From NCBI RefSeq assembly GCF_040807025.1, contig NC_090944.1:118808738-118872737 (forward strand): 64,000 nucleotides of DNA, written 5' to 3'. A model generated the notes under the pieces. That model did not search any database, had not been told where the DNA came from, and saw only the letters and a program-made list of their open reading frames with translations. Within the stretch, counting starts at the first letter, position 1, and each line of letters opens with the position of its first letter. This stretch comes from Struthio camelus (Eukaryota; Chordata; Aves; Struthioniformes; Struthionidae). Shown here piece by piece: positions 1 to 14,700 of the stretch. The position numbers and the translations under genes were made by a program.

Positions 1-1705
1 CAGTTGCTTAGAGGGTGTCATTCAGCCAAAACAGTAAAGATGAGGTAGGCCACACACCTCTCAATGGGGAAAACAGAGGTTCCAGAGACCTGGTGAATTT
101 TTGAAGTAGCGTTTGAGTTTCACTGAGAATTACAGCAGTCTGTCTCTCAAAGGGACCGAGTGAACAGCAATGTAGCGGAGCTCTGCTCTGCTGCTGACCC
201 TGCCTCCTGTGTCACCTACCTTCTTGAGCATTTGGGGCAGGAGGCATCACAGCTGTCTTCGTAACAATCTCCTGTATTAGGATAATTTCCTTATGTGGCT
301 TGCAGGTAGATAGCATTTCTTTTTGGACACCAGAAACTGGCATCTGGATCTTGGTAGAAGCTTTGGGCTGTATCTGAGGGGAGGGTATCTGTGTCTAATC
401 AGTGCAGACACCTTCTACAGGTCTTTGCAGAGCAATTCAGAGGACCTGTGGAAGGGCAGTCAGTAGGAAACAAGAGTTAGGATTACTAAAGATGCTATTT
501 CCGGAAGTTTCCAGGTCCTTCGGAATTAGGATTGTATTTATCTGTTATAAATTATATTGATATTTCTTGATGAGATTTCACATTTTTTGATTTTAAATTT
601 TAAAAGTGCACTGTTTTGAAATACAAAATATTATATTTTTAAAATCCTAAAAATTTGCAAAGGCCTTACTTAATGAGAAAATCAAATTCCAGACTTATAA
701 AATAAGAAGAATTATGCTTGGCATTGAAGTAGATGATCGAATAAGCTATAAAATTTTATTTTCATTTAAAGAGAATAGTGGGATAATTTTAAAGAAAACA
801 TGCCTGTTTGTTTTGTTTAGAGGTGTTCATTGTTACAATAATTCAGTTGTACACTGTATTAGGAAAAGAGTGTGTTCTAGGGGAAAAATGGGTCTAAAAC
901 TTTTTGGAAGAAGTCGTAAGTCCCAGTTCAACCGCCGAGGATATGTGTATTGTTTTAAACACTGGAGTAGCAGCGGCATTTCTGTGGGAACATTTATGCT
1001 TATAAGATACGTTTTTGGAGTTGTCCTTGCTTAGCAGCATCTTTCATGTCTTAAAAATTTTATGCTGGAACTATTTGGAGGGAATTGTATAGAGCGTATC
1101 TAATTTTGTCAAAAATTGCAGAGGTATGTGATCATGCTTTTTTTGGAGGCTCTCTTGAAACAACATATACTAACAATTTTTAATTGAAAAATTAGTACAG
1201 ATTTGATGTATTTGTTCCCAAAATGTGATGGACTGTGATCAGAATTCCCTTGTATCCCAAATATCAATTCTGTGCCTCTAAAATAAAGATATTTTCACAT
1301 CCCCCCCCCCCCCCCCAAACTTCTTTCTCAAGTTTGGTGTAGAACTTGACCTGGGTAAAAGCAACTGAAAATGAGGTGAAGCTAACAAAGGGATAGAGCT
1401 TTGTTTCGTTTTGGATTTCTTTTTAGTTTTATTTTTGTGTCCTCTTAACCAAGAGGAGGGTATTTGAAGGTAATACTCTGCTCTGTGGTTTTATTATCAA
1501 ACAGTCATCTGATTACACACACAGTATTTGTAATGCTACAAGCAAATATCGGTAGAGTAAGAAAGAGAATTTTTTTTAAACTTAAAGCGAAGGGGATGTA
1601 TGATGTAATCTTTTTATTATCTTATAGCTTTCAGTTTATGTATGGAAATAATTATTTCTTGGCATTGTACCTAACCATAGCTTACAATTTTTTCCCCCAA
1701 ATTAG
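1..1705 (+). other. CCDC88A intron (3' part), no gene seen
   Basis: AT-rich intronic sequence upstream of the first visible coding exon. Apart from a C homopolymer at 1301-1316 I see no RNA gene, transposon or additional exon. The short open frames here have no recognisable protein character. Confidence 0.7.
1301..1316. repeat. C homopolymer (16)
   Basis: Uninterrupted run of C directly readable; intronic. Confidence 0.95.
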
Positions 1706-2776
1706 ATTAGGCTGTTAGAACAAGAAAATGAACATTTGAATCAAACTGTAGCGTCTCTAAGACAACGCTCACAAATCAGTGCTGAAGCAAGAGTGAAAGA
1801 AATTGAAAAAGAAAATAAAATTCTTCATGAGTCTATTAAGGAGACCAGTAGTAAGTTAAATAAGCTTGAATTTGAAAAAAAACAAGTCAGGAAAGAACTG
1901 GAACACTATAAAGAGAAAGGGGAAAGAGCGGAAGAACTCGAGAATGAGTTGCATCATCTGGAGAAAGAGAACGAATTATTACAGAAAAAAATTACCAACC
2001 TAAAAATTACTTGTGAGAAGATAGAGGCCTTAGAACAAGAAAACTCGGATCTAGAAATGGAAAACAGAAAGCTGAAAAAAACTTTGGATAGCCTGAAAAA
2101 TCTCACATTTCAGTTAGAATCCTTAGAAAAGGAGAATTCACAACTTGATGAAGAAAATTTAGAATTAAGAAGAACAATTGAATCTTTGAAGTGTACAAGC
2201 ATTAAGGTGGCGCAGTTGCAACTAGAAAATAAGGAACTGGAAGGTGAGAAGGAGCAGCTGAAAAAAAGCCTTGAACTCATGAAAGCCTCATTTAAGAAAA
2301 CTGAACGTTTAGAAGTCAGCTACCAAGGTCTAGACACAGAAAACCAAAGGCTACAGAAAGCCCTAGAAAACAGTAACAAGAAGATTCAGCAGTTAGAAAG
2401 TGAATTACAAGATTTAGAGTCTGAAAATCAGACTTTGCAAAAGAACTTAGAAGAACTGAAAATCTCCAGTAAGCGTCTAGAACAATTGGAAAAGGAAAAT
2501 AAGTTGTTAGAACAAGAGACTTCCCAGCTGGAGAAAGATAAGAAACAGCTAGAAAAAGAAAATAAAAGGCTTCGACAGCAAGCAGAAATTAAAGATAGTA
2601 CTTTAGAAGAAAACAATATAAAAATCAGTAATCTGGAAAAGGAAAATAAGTCTCTGTTTAAAGAAATAGTCGTATACAAAGAGTCATGCATACGCCTGAA
2701 AGAACTAGAAAAGGAAAATAAAGAACTTGTGAAAAGAGCTACCATTGATAAGAAAACTCTTATCACCTTAAGAGAG
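1706..2776 (+). CDS. CCDC88A: CCDC88A large coiled-coil exon
   Basis: One 1071-nt exon encodes a continuous Glu/Lys/Leu heptad coil, starting [15 protein letters not shown] and ending KKTLITLRE, then donor gtaaat. It carries many repeats of the type LEKEN/LEQEN spaced along the helix and is almost identical to human girdin. The acceptor could be after the AG at 1705 (phase 0) or after the AG at 1710 (phase 2); both leave RLLEQEN in frame, so the first 5 nt are uncertain. Confidence 0.95.
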
Positions 2777-5700
2777 GTAAATAGAAATTAGTTACCGTTT
2801 TTATCTTGATTTGTTTGTAATATGGAGATGTAAATGATAACTGTATTTTTGAAAAAACTTGTATTTTTATGCTTTAATTAATATGTATACTATTAGCATC
2901 TTTAATGGTTACACTAGGGAAGGAGTTGTACAATAATCAGAATTTACATAATCATAATAAGTAGAGTAATATCAAGATATTATGTTTAAATCCGTAAGGT
3001 TGCTTATAGACTGTCGTGGAGTTCAGGTAATATTTTTGTTAAATGAATGACGCACAGATTCTTTATATTAGCGTTTGTTTTGAATTCAACTTTGTCCCTT
3101 GATCCTAATGTTTAAGACCAGATATGAAAGGGAAGTTCTGCAGGAAAAAAGGAAGTAAGCAACTGTGATGACATTGTGCATATAATTAGAGTGTAATATC
3201 TAATATAACTGAAAGCTAGCAGTTGCAAGTAAGGGAGAGTTAACATCAGTGGACTATTCAAGATGTATGTAGTCATAGAAGACATGCCTAGGCACTTACA
3301 GAACTGAGACTGCATTATTTTCTTTGTGTTATAACACTGACTGTATTTTTTTTGTGTGTGTAAGGACTTAGTGAATGAGAAATTGAAGGCCCAACAAATG
3401 AACAATGATTTAGAAAAACTTGCCCATGAACTTGAAAAAATAGGCTTAAATAAAGAGCGTCTCTTGCATGATGAGCAGAGCAGTGATGACAGGTGAGAAC
3501 ATCAAGGACATTCCTGCATGGAACAGTGTAGAAATGGGGGTCTTTTTTATTCATAAAGTTAAAATGATTTTACAGACTTTTTTGTATGTACTCTTAAGTT
3601 TTTCAGAGACATTGATAGATCTGAAATGGTACTTGCTACTCTTTGCAGTTAATAGGGTAATAATACCTTCTTCTGTTCAGTTGTCTGTGAAAGTGAGTTC
3701 CTGCTTTTGTTGCTGAGAAATTTCTTGAAGTATGCCGATGGTTGCTCTTATATATGATTAAAATGTTTAACATTTTAGTTAGCAGTAGGAACAATAGCAG
3801 CAAAAGGTAATAGGCCCAAAGTGGCTTTTTTTTGGTCCTTTTTAGCTGCTTGACTGATAGAAATTGTTTGTTTGGGGGTTTTTTTTTCCCCATGCTTTTG
3901 TCCTGTGAAGGGTAGCTCAGACTCTCTCAGGCTTCCTTACAGTTATTTCCTTCTAATTTCTCCTACCTAAAAGAAACTCTGCTTGCATTCCCAGTTAAGC
4001 AGGCTGGCGAGGTAGCCAATACTCCAGCTTCTCTGAAGCTTCATACTGGCTCCATCACACTACTACACCTGCTAATATAAAGCAGCTGCTACCTGACATC
4101 TGTTTCACCTACTATATGTTGTGTCTTATCCTGCAGGGATTTAGAGAAAATATGTGCTAGGAAAAGCGGACTAGTATGAGCCACTAGCCAGTCTTTCTCT
4201 CGTGATGCTATTCAGTTGTGCTTTTTTTTTTTTTTTTTTTTTTTTTGAAAAAATATGCTGGCATCATGATCTGTTATGAACACTGATTGTCATGAACACG
4301 TAGAATGATTTTGGGCCTCCTATATCAAAAGGAAACCAGATGACATCTTTTTCTTCAGCTTTCCTTTCTTGCTGCCAGTGTTCTGCTACAGGGGTGGTAC
4401 CAGAACCCTATATGGAGAATCTGTTGCCACCTCTTGTTTTCTGCTTTCATCTACCTTTCCCAGCTCACAGATGAGTTCCTCTTCTGTCAAGAGGTGTTCT
4501 CAGAACTCTGACTTCTGTGATTTCTTCTGAGTTAAGGGTAGTCGTGTAGCATACAGTGTTTAGCATGAGTTTGTGTTGTCCTTTGGTTGATATACCATAT
4601 AAAGAAGAACTAATCCTTGAGCTGGAAGAGTTGAAGCTTACACTGCTTAGATTAAGAAGTCCTGGTTGAGCAACATAGTTCTAAATAGTGTTCTAGATTT
4701 CTAATATTTGGGTGAGTGTCCCTGCAAAAGAGTGTCATTTCTAAAAGCATATTTGCAAAATAATATTTTTCTATGTGAAAAGGTTTGAGAATCTGCTTCT
4801 GCTTTCCGGACAATGGTACTTCTGCTTTAGAAGTGCTCGTACGTCACTGTAGATTCAGATGTTACAGGTTCATATCTCATAGGTTAGCTGGTTTGGGCCA
4901 TTATATTAATTATGTCCTTGAGTCAAATAATGCTAGTGTTTCCCTTGCATTTTACAGAATCTTCTTATTGGATCTGTAAATTTTAATTCAGATAAAAATT
5001 TGGAGTTACGTGTCTGTGTGGAATTGAGAGGTTTATCCAGGTTTCATTTAATTTTTTTTTATCTGTAAATTAATTTTCAACATACTTCTGGCACCGGTTA
5101 TGACCTGTTTCATTTCTTTCTTTGCTTCCAGATTAGCCAAATGTGGATATTACTCACAAGTGCTTTTCAGCCCTCCCTACCCCCCATGCTTTTCTGGTTG
5201 ATATTCCTTTTTCAAGGAGTCAGTGCAGACACTTTGTTGTGTATTCGTTGCGTATTTGGAGCACAGCCCAGGGAACAGGCTAAAGCATTTGTATACCAGT
5301 TGACCTGTGCTTGGCACATGTCTACTGCTGGCCTAAAATGACTGGTAATTGGGTGCTGCTCAGCTGCATTGTTGTAAGAACAGCTCTGGCTCAATTCTCT
5401 ACGGATGGCCTTTGCAGCAGGAGATAATGCCTTTCTGGAACAGAGGGCATGGCAAACTTGACTGTCTAGCCCCGACTGTGGGAAAACACCTGAAAAGTAG
5501 ATGGAATATTTGGTGGTATGAGATATTTGGGTTTCAGGCTGGGTGTGATGTGTCTGTTCAAGGTGATCCTCGGGGAGGTGCGCAGTAGGGTTTATATCTT
5601 GAAGCTTACCAGAATCTTATCTAAAGCCTACCTCTTAGCTCAGGCTTGTGACCAGGTAGTTTAGGATGTGAAGGAATTTGGGCTACACTGCTGCTCCGAG

Positions 5701-8700
5701 CTTCTTCTCAAAACCGAATGTAGACCTGTCTTTAACTGCTACGTGTTGAACTGGAGGATTGTGAACGGGAAATATTTGTTTTCAAAGTGAAAAGGTTGGT
5801 TTACTTGAAATTAGGTGCTCTGTAACTCTCCTGCCTTTCCATTATTCTCAACTTCTTCATTCATCCCAAAAGTTATCTAGGTTGCTCTCTTTATATTATT
5901 ATCTAGCTTAGGCATTAGTGATCATCTGATCAGGCCTTTAGAAAGTTAGGTTCATTATGGCCAAAATTACTTTTCAGTGTTTTTTTGGTCTGCCTCTCAT
6001 TTTTGGTGACAGAAATTTAAGTTACGCGACTTTTCTCTCCCTGATTGGCGAGAGCTTGTGTTTTTGTTGAGCATTCTTGGTAGCATTTAAATCTTTCTCC
6101 TGGGACCTAAACTGACCACGTTTTATGTGGTAGCCTTGAAGTGTTTTCCATTTTGTGTTGTGCCTTTAAAGTGGATTTACGGAATTGGGTGCCCCAATCT
6201 GAAATACCCAGATCTCAGTCAGGTTAGTAACTTGTAGTATCCTTCATTATTAGGTATTTGAAAGGAAACTGGAGATTGGGTCTCTGCTATTCGTCTTTTC
6301 CCTTCTTTGTTTGGTACATAGCTGTATAGCTTTCAGTGACAGAACTTACTTGCAGCTGAATATGTGCTTCAGCTCGAGAAGATAAAATGCCATATGTTCT
6401 ATTTGTTATCGACTGCCTGTTGGTTCTTAAGTCTCTAACTTTTTATCATACAGCAGGATTCTCATCCCACTATGTGATGTTCTTGAACAGCTTTTTACTA
6501 TTAATTCCTCTGCTATTGGTCTTCTGCTCCAATTCCTGACTAGATCTAACGCTGTTGTCCGTTCGGGAATCTCCTGCTCCGTGTTCTGGTCACAAAATTG
6601 ACGGATTCTTCAGTAGTCAGATTTGAAAGGGAGTATTTATGATTTATTCTATTGTATCCTACTTCTGGGAAAGTGGAATGTTTTCCAAGTTCTGAACACA
6701 TGCGCAGTGACTGAACTGTTGAAAAATGATTAATGAATGTTATTTTCAGTCTTTCCTAGAAAGACTAATAAATCACTGAATATCCTTGCAGTGACAGTTT
6801 CAGGAGATACTGTTCTAAACCAGTATACGCTAAATCTGACCACTTATCTCTAAAATAAGTGGTTTCAGTTTTTTGGGTACTCTGTAGTTTCGTAAATATG
6901 GTGAAATCTGGAAGCTTTCCAAAACAGGAGTGCTGACGGTCTTAAAATATCAGCAGCTGGGCTGAGTGAGCAATTCACGCATTTATACATAAAATGAGTA
7001 TGCACCTGGGCAGTACTGTATTCCGTCTTCCCTAGTGCCTCCTCTTTGTGAGCAGGCAGGAAATGGAAACTGATGAAGATCTTGCTCTCCAAATACTTCA
7101 CATTCTAATTTAGTTCAGATCCCTGCTTGACTCACTGGAGTGGATCCAGAAGGAAGAGTGCTGTCAGCACACACACACACACACACACACACGCGCGCGT
7201 GCCTGCGTGCAGACCCAGCACCCTCCCCACTGTCCCTCCAGCCAGCGCTCTACTTGGTGTATTAGTCTTGATGTAGCAGATAATGTGGCTTTTTGTATCT
7301 CCAGCATATTTTGTTTATTTAGACTTGATTGTTGCATTAATATCATAACAGTTAAAAATTAATGCTTCTGGTCCAAATGTAAACTAATGTCTTTACTTGC
7401 CTTTCCATCTGAAATTGCTAAGGTTTCATAATACTAAAGTGCCTTCATACTTTTGAATAATAGTTAACATTGAGGCATTTTTGGAATAACTAGAGAGGGC
7501 TAAATGGCTACTGTTTTTATAGCAAAAGGCTGACAGCCTAAACAAATAAACGCAGTTTTCAGAGAACGTTTCAGAACGTTTTAGAATTTAAATAGCTAAA
7601 ACAGTTTTTAAAATACAAACATTTATTTCTGTGTGTGTCTTCATTAATCAGTAGGTACAAGCTTTTGGAATCAAAATTAGAATCTACGCTTAAGAAGTCT
7701 CTCGAAATAAAAGAAGAAAAGATTGCTGCTTTGGAAGCCCGTTTAGAAGAATCAACCAATTTAAACCAGCAGCTCCGTCAGGAACTTAAAACAGTAAGGA
7801 GAAAGTTGTCTGTTGGTGGGGTGGTTCCCCCCCCTCCCCCCCATAAGGTTAAATTATCCATATACCACCTATTGTTATTTCTACACTTCGCTCGACATCT
7901 GGTGTAATTCAGAGGAGAAAACGGGCATTGTTGGGGGAAAAATGACTGAAGAGCTCTAAGGACAACGTCTGTGGAGTGAAAGAGGGAGGGAAGACCCAAA
8001 GGCACTCCACAGAGAGATGTGTACAAGTCAGGGAGGGGCATAGCTCAGAAGGTGCTTGGCACACAGTATGCAGACAGAGTCTGAAGAGCAAGGAGAGGGG
8101 AGGACCCCTTAGCTTTCTGCAGTGTAAAGCAGGGCAAGGGTGTGACTCCTTTTTAAGATAATAATAATACAGGGCTGATGTTACAATCACATAAAACATT
8201 GAGTTGTTGGTCATAGACTATTTCAGGTAGATAAATAATTTGTTTGAAGTTGATTTGATTTGGAATGCCAAAAACACTTATGTCTCAGTAAACTGTTTTT
8301 TCTGATCTAGCTTGAACGCCTGGGGGAGATTAGTTAAAAAAGTAAATGTAACATTCTTGTTTGTTGTACTTCATTATAAAAGTTGGGGGATGCAGTTGGA
8401 AGCACTGAAGTAAAATACAAAATGGAGGTCTCCTTCTGTTGTGTTTGTCGTTCAGGTTTTGAATCATATCTGTCGAAGTGTTTACTGTGGTTAAGCTGTC
8501 AGTACCTATATGCTGTTTGTATGTCATCTCTCCAAATTATTAAATAAATAAATAAATAAATAAAATAACATATATCACTTTTCACAGAACGGAAGTGTTA
8601 TGTTCGTGTAATAAAATGAGATGTAAAAAATGAAAGATTCCAAACCTAATATAAGTTGTCCTGAATAATTTCAGGTGAAAAAGAACTACGAAGCCCTCAA

Positions 8701-11700
8701 GCAAAGACAGGAAGAGGAAAGGATGGTTCAAAATTCTCCTCCAAGAAGTGGAGAAGAAAATCAGTCTGTCAATAAATGGGAGAAAGAAAATCAGGAAACT
8801 ACAAGAGAATTATTGAAAGTTAAAGATAGATTAATCGAAGTAGAAAGGAATGTAAGATGTGTTTTAAACATTGCTCTGACTTGAATTATTTGCTGTGAGC
8901 TGTTGTAGAACAACTTACGAGAGTATTGCTAAGAAAGTACGCAATTTATCGCCTAGTTTATGGACTGAGCAGAAAATGAATTAAATACAACTTATGAAGG
9001 AGCTGGATTCCGCAGCAGCAGAAGCCATAAAACTCTTGGCCAGCATTTAAATTAAAAAAAAAAAAAAAAAAAAAAAGGAAGCCTAAATTTACCTTTTTGT
9101 GTCCACAGATATTTCACAAATCCCTCTCACATACTTCCTACTTATGCAAGTTGTGGAGATTTCTCTACTGTTTCTCCCTACGCACAATATTATTTACTCT
9201 TTTTTTTTTTTTTTTTAACCTTAGCCTGTAGTGATAATATCACTGTGTTTGTTGCTTTATTTAAGGTGATTTACAGATTTGTTCCACTCTATATATTTCT
9301 CTGAATCTATTTAAATCCTTTTCTCTGTACTGAGACTAAAGAATCATATTAGTTTGTCATGCTGCTTTGTTCATTTGGAGAAATGTTTTTCTCTTTTTTC
9401 TTGAAGCTCTTTGAACAACTGGAAACTCAATTTTTCTTTTTTTTATGCTCAAAGAATGCTACGCTGCAGGCAGAGAAACAAGCGTTGAAAACGCAATTAA
9501 AGCAACTTGAGACGCAGAATAGTAATCTGCAGGCTCAGATTCTTGCGCTTCAGAGACAGACTATTTCTCTACAAGAACAAAATACAACTCTACAAACTCA
9601 AAATGCCAAGCTTCAGGTAATGTTTTTTTTATTTTGCTTTTTAAAATAATATTAATTCAACGTTTTTTTTTTTTTTTTCAAGTGAAAGGTTTAAAGCTAA
9701 TGGTAATACTGTATCATGAATCAAATTTCAGTTGTGGTACAGACATGGAAATCAAAGAAACTTGCGATAGTCTGTACTAAGAGCAGTCAAATAATATTTT
9801 ATGATTATTGATCAATAATAGCATTTCCAGAAGTTGGTTTTAACCTTTCATATTTGTCCTATTTAAACCCTTGAATTTAAACTCAGGAACAGAGTAGATT
9901 CTCTTATCCAGTCTCCTGCAAGATCAAAAAATTTTTTTAGTTTCTTTTTTACTTCTAAATTAAGATCAGGGAAGAAGTGAGTGTGTTCAAAGAAACTATA
10001 ATGTATTTCGTATTTTTTCTTTTTTTATAGTTAAGATGAAACCCAGCTAAAAACATATCTAAGAGGAAAATTAAGGTATTAATAAGTACAGAAAACTTTC
10101 AAAAAAAAAAAAACCTTGGGAAACTACAAAGAAACGATTATGGGAAGATTTAATTCAGATAATTCAGAGGCAAAAAAGGTGGTGTGTGAGCATGGAAGTT
10201 ATAAAAATAGTTATTCACACAGAGTGTCATAGCTGTTACGGCCAAAATGCAGATACCATCCTCCTTTCTTTAACTGTGTTGCCAAGTACATGGGTTTTTC
10301 TCTGATAAAGGCCATATTCTTGCTAATGAATCTAATGCTTTTTGGAGTTCTGAGAATCATAACAGCTTAACGAGAGAATGCAAAGTTCCCAATACACCCG
10401 AAATTGTAAACAAAATATTAGAAATGATGGAGAGTCGTTAGAACTCAGACTGAAGGAGTCTTTGACTGAGTGAACAAATAATGAATTTCCTGAATGCCTG
10501 AAGTTGTCATTCTGTCTCTTGCTGGAAAGCAGAACAGAGTAATACCACGAATGCACTTTATATCTGCCCCACTGAAATCTAATTAGCGTACAGTAGTCCC
10601 CTTTGTGGCTGGCATGTCTGTGAGCAAAACAGAACATTTGTGAACGTAACCATGTCTCGTCTTGTCCAGTAGTTAAAAGTCATTGGACATAGGCATGGAA
10701 ATATACTTGATGGTTTGAAACAGATGAGGATGTATTTCTGGTATTTGGAACTCTGAGAATTTTGTAATCCTGTTTGTCAAAAAAACAGGAAATCTGTGCA
10801 GTTCCTTTTGCCTCATGAATTGTACAACAGCCCAGGACTCTTCTACCCAATATTCCTGGAGAATAAATTAACTGTAGAGATTTGAAATTACTGAGGCAGA
10901 GAGTTGGGATCAATTTGAGGAGAAAGAATTCCCTGTTCATTTATTTAGTTACTTATTTGTGCTGAACCTCATCAAGCAATATGATTTTAGTAGCTGGGGG
11001 GTGACAGGATGTTGTTTTACCCAGCAGCCTTGGAAAGGGAATGCTTCCCCCAACTTACGAATTCAGTGTTCTGCTCATAACGTCAAGCAAGTTGCGAGAC
11101 AACTCTATAGCAAAACAGAAACAATTCTACATTATTTATTGGGCTTTTAAGTGTCGTTCCCATACAGCATTATGCTGTAGGACTTCGGAGAATAGCAAAA
11201 TGATTCTTTCATCTTTGTAATGATGTCTTTTGCTAAATAGCTGCAGAGCTTGAAGGCTAAATGAGATAAAACCAAGAAATATAGTCTCATTTTCCTCAGA
11301 GGAGTCTGTTTAAATAAGCCAGAAAGTAGAAAAGTATTTTGGACTTGCGATATAAAGAGTAAACCAAGTGTTAGCTGGTGCTACAATGGAAGTTGCAAGC
11401 TGATGCCTCTATTTAGCAACTCCATCTTTGAAAGGAAACATGCTGAGATAAGAAATACAGTCCCATTGCTAAAATACGCTTAAAGTCCCTGCTAACTGCA
11501 GAGCTTTGTCGTTGGTTTGCATGTTCCATTTTATTTCAGAAAGAGTTCAGTAGCAGACTGTTGGATGCTTACTCTGTTACTAATTACCATCTCAATGGAA
11601 TTACGCTGTTCTTCACATAGGGTTTTCTCAAATCAGTTATCATGCTACCGTGGGTCCCAGGTATTGTTGATTGACATGCGTAGCTGGGGACTTGTGCTCA

Positions 11701-14700
11701 GTAAGGCTTTTGGCCAACAGCAGGCCCAAAGCGATTTGGAGCATTAGAGCTCCATTGGTTCAGTGACTGCAATAGTTACAGAACTGTTCTCCTTTGTGAA
11801 GAAAATACATCACTAACAGGGGTAGAGGTGGGAACCTGAACGGGAGTGCAAGGACAGGATATTATTGCTCAGTTTCCGTGGGATTTGGGGGAGAAATGAG
11901 ATGCAAACACAGACGCAGGGTCTCTTCAGTCACCACTTCTTCTGTGATACTTGCACACAGCCCTTGTGAATTCAGCAAACGAAAGAGAAAAGAAATCAAA
12001 ATTTGAAGGTGAAACGTGTTCATGAAAATTAAGAGCGGTTAAATGTAACTGAATCCGAAACACAAGCTAAGCTAATCTACGTAGGCTACATTAGACTGTT
12101 CTTAGACAACTGTGGTTTTAGTATTCTTCGTGATACCCACCAGGAATGTACAGAGAAAGGATGCCTTAAGGGATAGCTGCTAATTCTGAACTAAATCGAA
12201 CTGGGAATTCAGTCTGAGAAGTTTCACAGCATATAGTCCACATCAGACATTACTTCGTTGCTAGTGAAAGCTTCCCGCTTTATCATCCGTAACAAGGAGC
12301 GCTGCAGTTCCAACAGAAAGGGGTTTGTTTGTAGTAACAGCATGCAGTGCTGTTACCCTGTGCATGCACAGAGTGATAGTTTATTTGTTTTGTTTTTCTT
12401 TTCCTTAGTGGATACCCAGAGGGTATTAGAAGCCTCAGTAGTTTGTTCTTCATTTCTTGAATAGGAAAGAGGAGGAGACTAGCCTAATACAGGTCATATG
12501 ACAAGCACCTTAGGTGTCCTAAATTGTTTAGGAAATCCCAAGAGTGGATTAGCTTATTCTGTTCAGGGGCACACAAAGTAAAGATGTTTATATCTCTGTG
12601 AAATGTTCAGGATTTTAATGTGTTAATGGACATTAATACAGTACTGAAATCATTGCTGGAAAAAATACTCTTGCATGAGAAGAGCACTTTCAGTCAGATC
12701 TCACAACACACATAAAGCCATCAACTGACATTATTGTTGGTGGAAGAGAATGTGAATGGCAGTTCCTCAGTAATGAGAATATGTGTAGTTCCTTTCAGGT
12801 GCTGTTACTACACTTCCTTTTCTTTCTGTTAAATACATGCTACTGTTTGAAGTCTCATTGTAATGGCTCTGTGGGCATAATAAGGATTTTAGGGTGACAA
12901 CAGATTCTGTGCACTATGGAATGTTCTTTTATGACAATACGGAAGTTCCTTTTATTTTAGTCATATCGCAGATTTGGCTCATGTGATGAGAGGGTCACTG
13001 ACGATCCATTTCTCCAAGGTACTTTGATCTTAGAGCTGTCATTGAGGAGAAGAAAAAAATACACCTCTCATCTGGATAGCACTTAAAGATATTTGAAAGT
13101 AAACAATCATTTGCTGTTTTTTTCTTGTGTTGTTTTAAGCATATGCTTAAGTGCTTTCTTGAAATACTGCCATAAGAACGTTCTTAAGAAAGTACGAATT
13201 GGAATTAAATTGTCTGTTTAGGTATAAGAAAAAAGTCTTTGCTATTGAAGTTTGTTGGATGAGGAAATAATTAGAAAGTTGCTGAGATGCTAAGAATTAA
13301 ACCCTCATGAAATCTTTCGGTAGAAAGAAATTGACTTGATGACCCTATGTATGAAACTAATTTACAACTCTTGTCAACTGTTCGTGACTGCAGGTTGAAA
13401 ATTCCACCCTTAATTCTCAGAGTACATCTCTTATGAATCAGAATGCACAACTGTTGATCCAGCAGTCAACTTTAGAAAATGAAAATGAATCTGTACTCAA
13501 GGAGCGTGAGGATCTGAAATCATTGTATGATTCACTTCTCAAAGATCATGAAAAACTGGAACACCTGCATGAACGCCAAGCATCTGAGTATGAATCTCTG
13601 ATTGCTAAACATGGAAGCCTTAAATCCGCACACAAAAATCTGGAGGTGGAGCATAAGGACTTAGAAGATAGGTAAGTATTAATATATATTAAAATTAAGT
13701 CTGTGATACATCAGGAAAAAAAACAAAACATAATATATAAATAATATGAATAAAATTAGTGTTAAATATGGCATTAAGATCTTAAAAATTTTGAAAATTT
13801 CTTGTTTCTAAAACTCTCCGTATTTTCTTGTAGCTGTGTTTCCCCCCCTCCCCCACCAATTTAAGTGAGATATTTGTTGACAGGTACAATCAGTTGCTGA
13901 AGCAGAAAGTGCAGTTAGAAGAATTGGAGAAAGTACTCAAGGCAGAACAGGAGAAGATGCTGCAGCAAAATGAAAAACATGAAACTGTGGCAGCAGAGTA
14001 CAGAAGACTTCGTGATGAAAATGATAGGTAAAGCAAAAGTCTAATATGTATGTTAGCAGAATTCGGAGTGCTCTCTTAGAGTGAGTCAGGTAGATTCCTC
14101 TGAGGTAATGGGTAGGTGTAGTTCTGGAAGTAGAGCGTTACTGGGATGATTCTGTAAAGGCAGTATGGACGAGAGTATGCAAGGTTTGGCTTCCTTCACC
14201 TACACAGACCTCTAGCACTATCCAAACAGGCATCGCATCCTCTCACATTTCTAAATATCTGGTGCTGCACCTCAGGATGCATGAGATGCATGCCTTATAG
14301 AAACTCCGATCTGTTTGTGTATTGACACAGAAAAAACTAAACCCAGACAATAATTGTTATATCCTAAGCTAAATACTGAATTCCACATCATGTCCAAAGG
14401 AATCCCAGGCCCAGATACTATGCAGTGTGGATACGAGCTCTAGAAGGAGCAAGCTACGCAGTGATCCTGCCCATTAGGCGTTTCACAGTCTGAGGTTAAT
14501 GCCAGTAGGAATAGAAATGCAGTGTTGGGGATGAAGGCCTGCCTCACCCCTGCAACTGAGGTATAGCTCGCTTTTTAAGTAGTCCAGTTGAAATGAATGG
14601 GATTAATTATGTAACGTGGTACTTTCAGCTTATATTCCCCTCTCCTCTCGAGAAGGGAAATAAGAGCTGTTCTTAGGGCCAAGAGGCTCAAAGTTAAACC

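Noticed and set aside
5141-5588. Small plus-strand open frames in the 4.2-kb intron
   Set aside because: Short, no motif, not in phase with flanking exons.
7778-8214. Overlapping small open frames on both strands after the exon at 7652
   Set aside because: Ordinary intron with C-rich patches; no conserved coding character or splice context.
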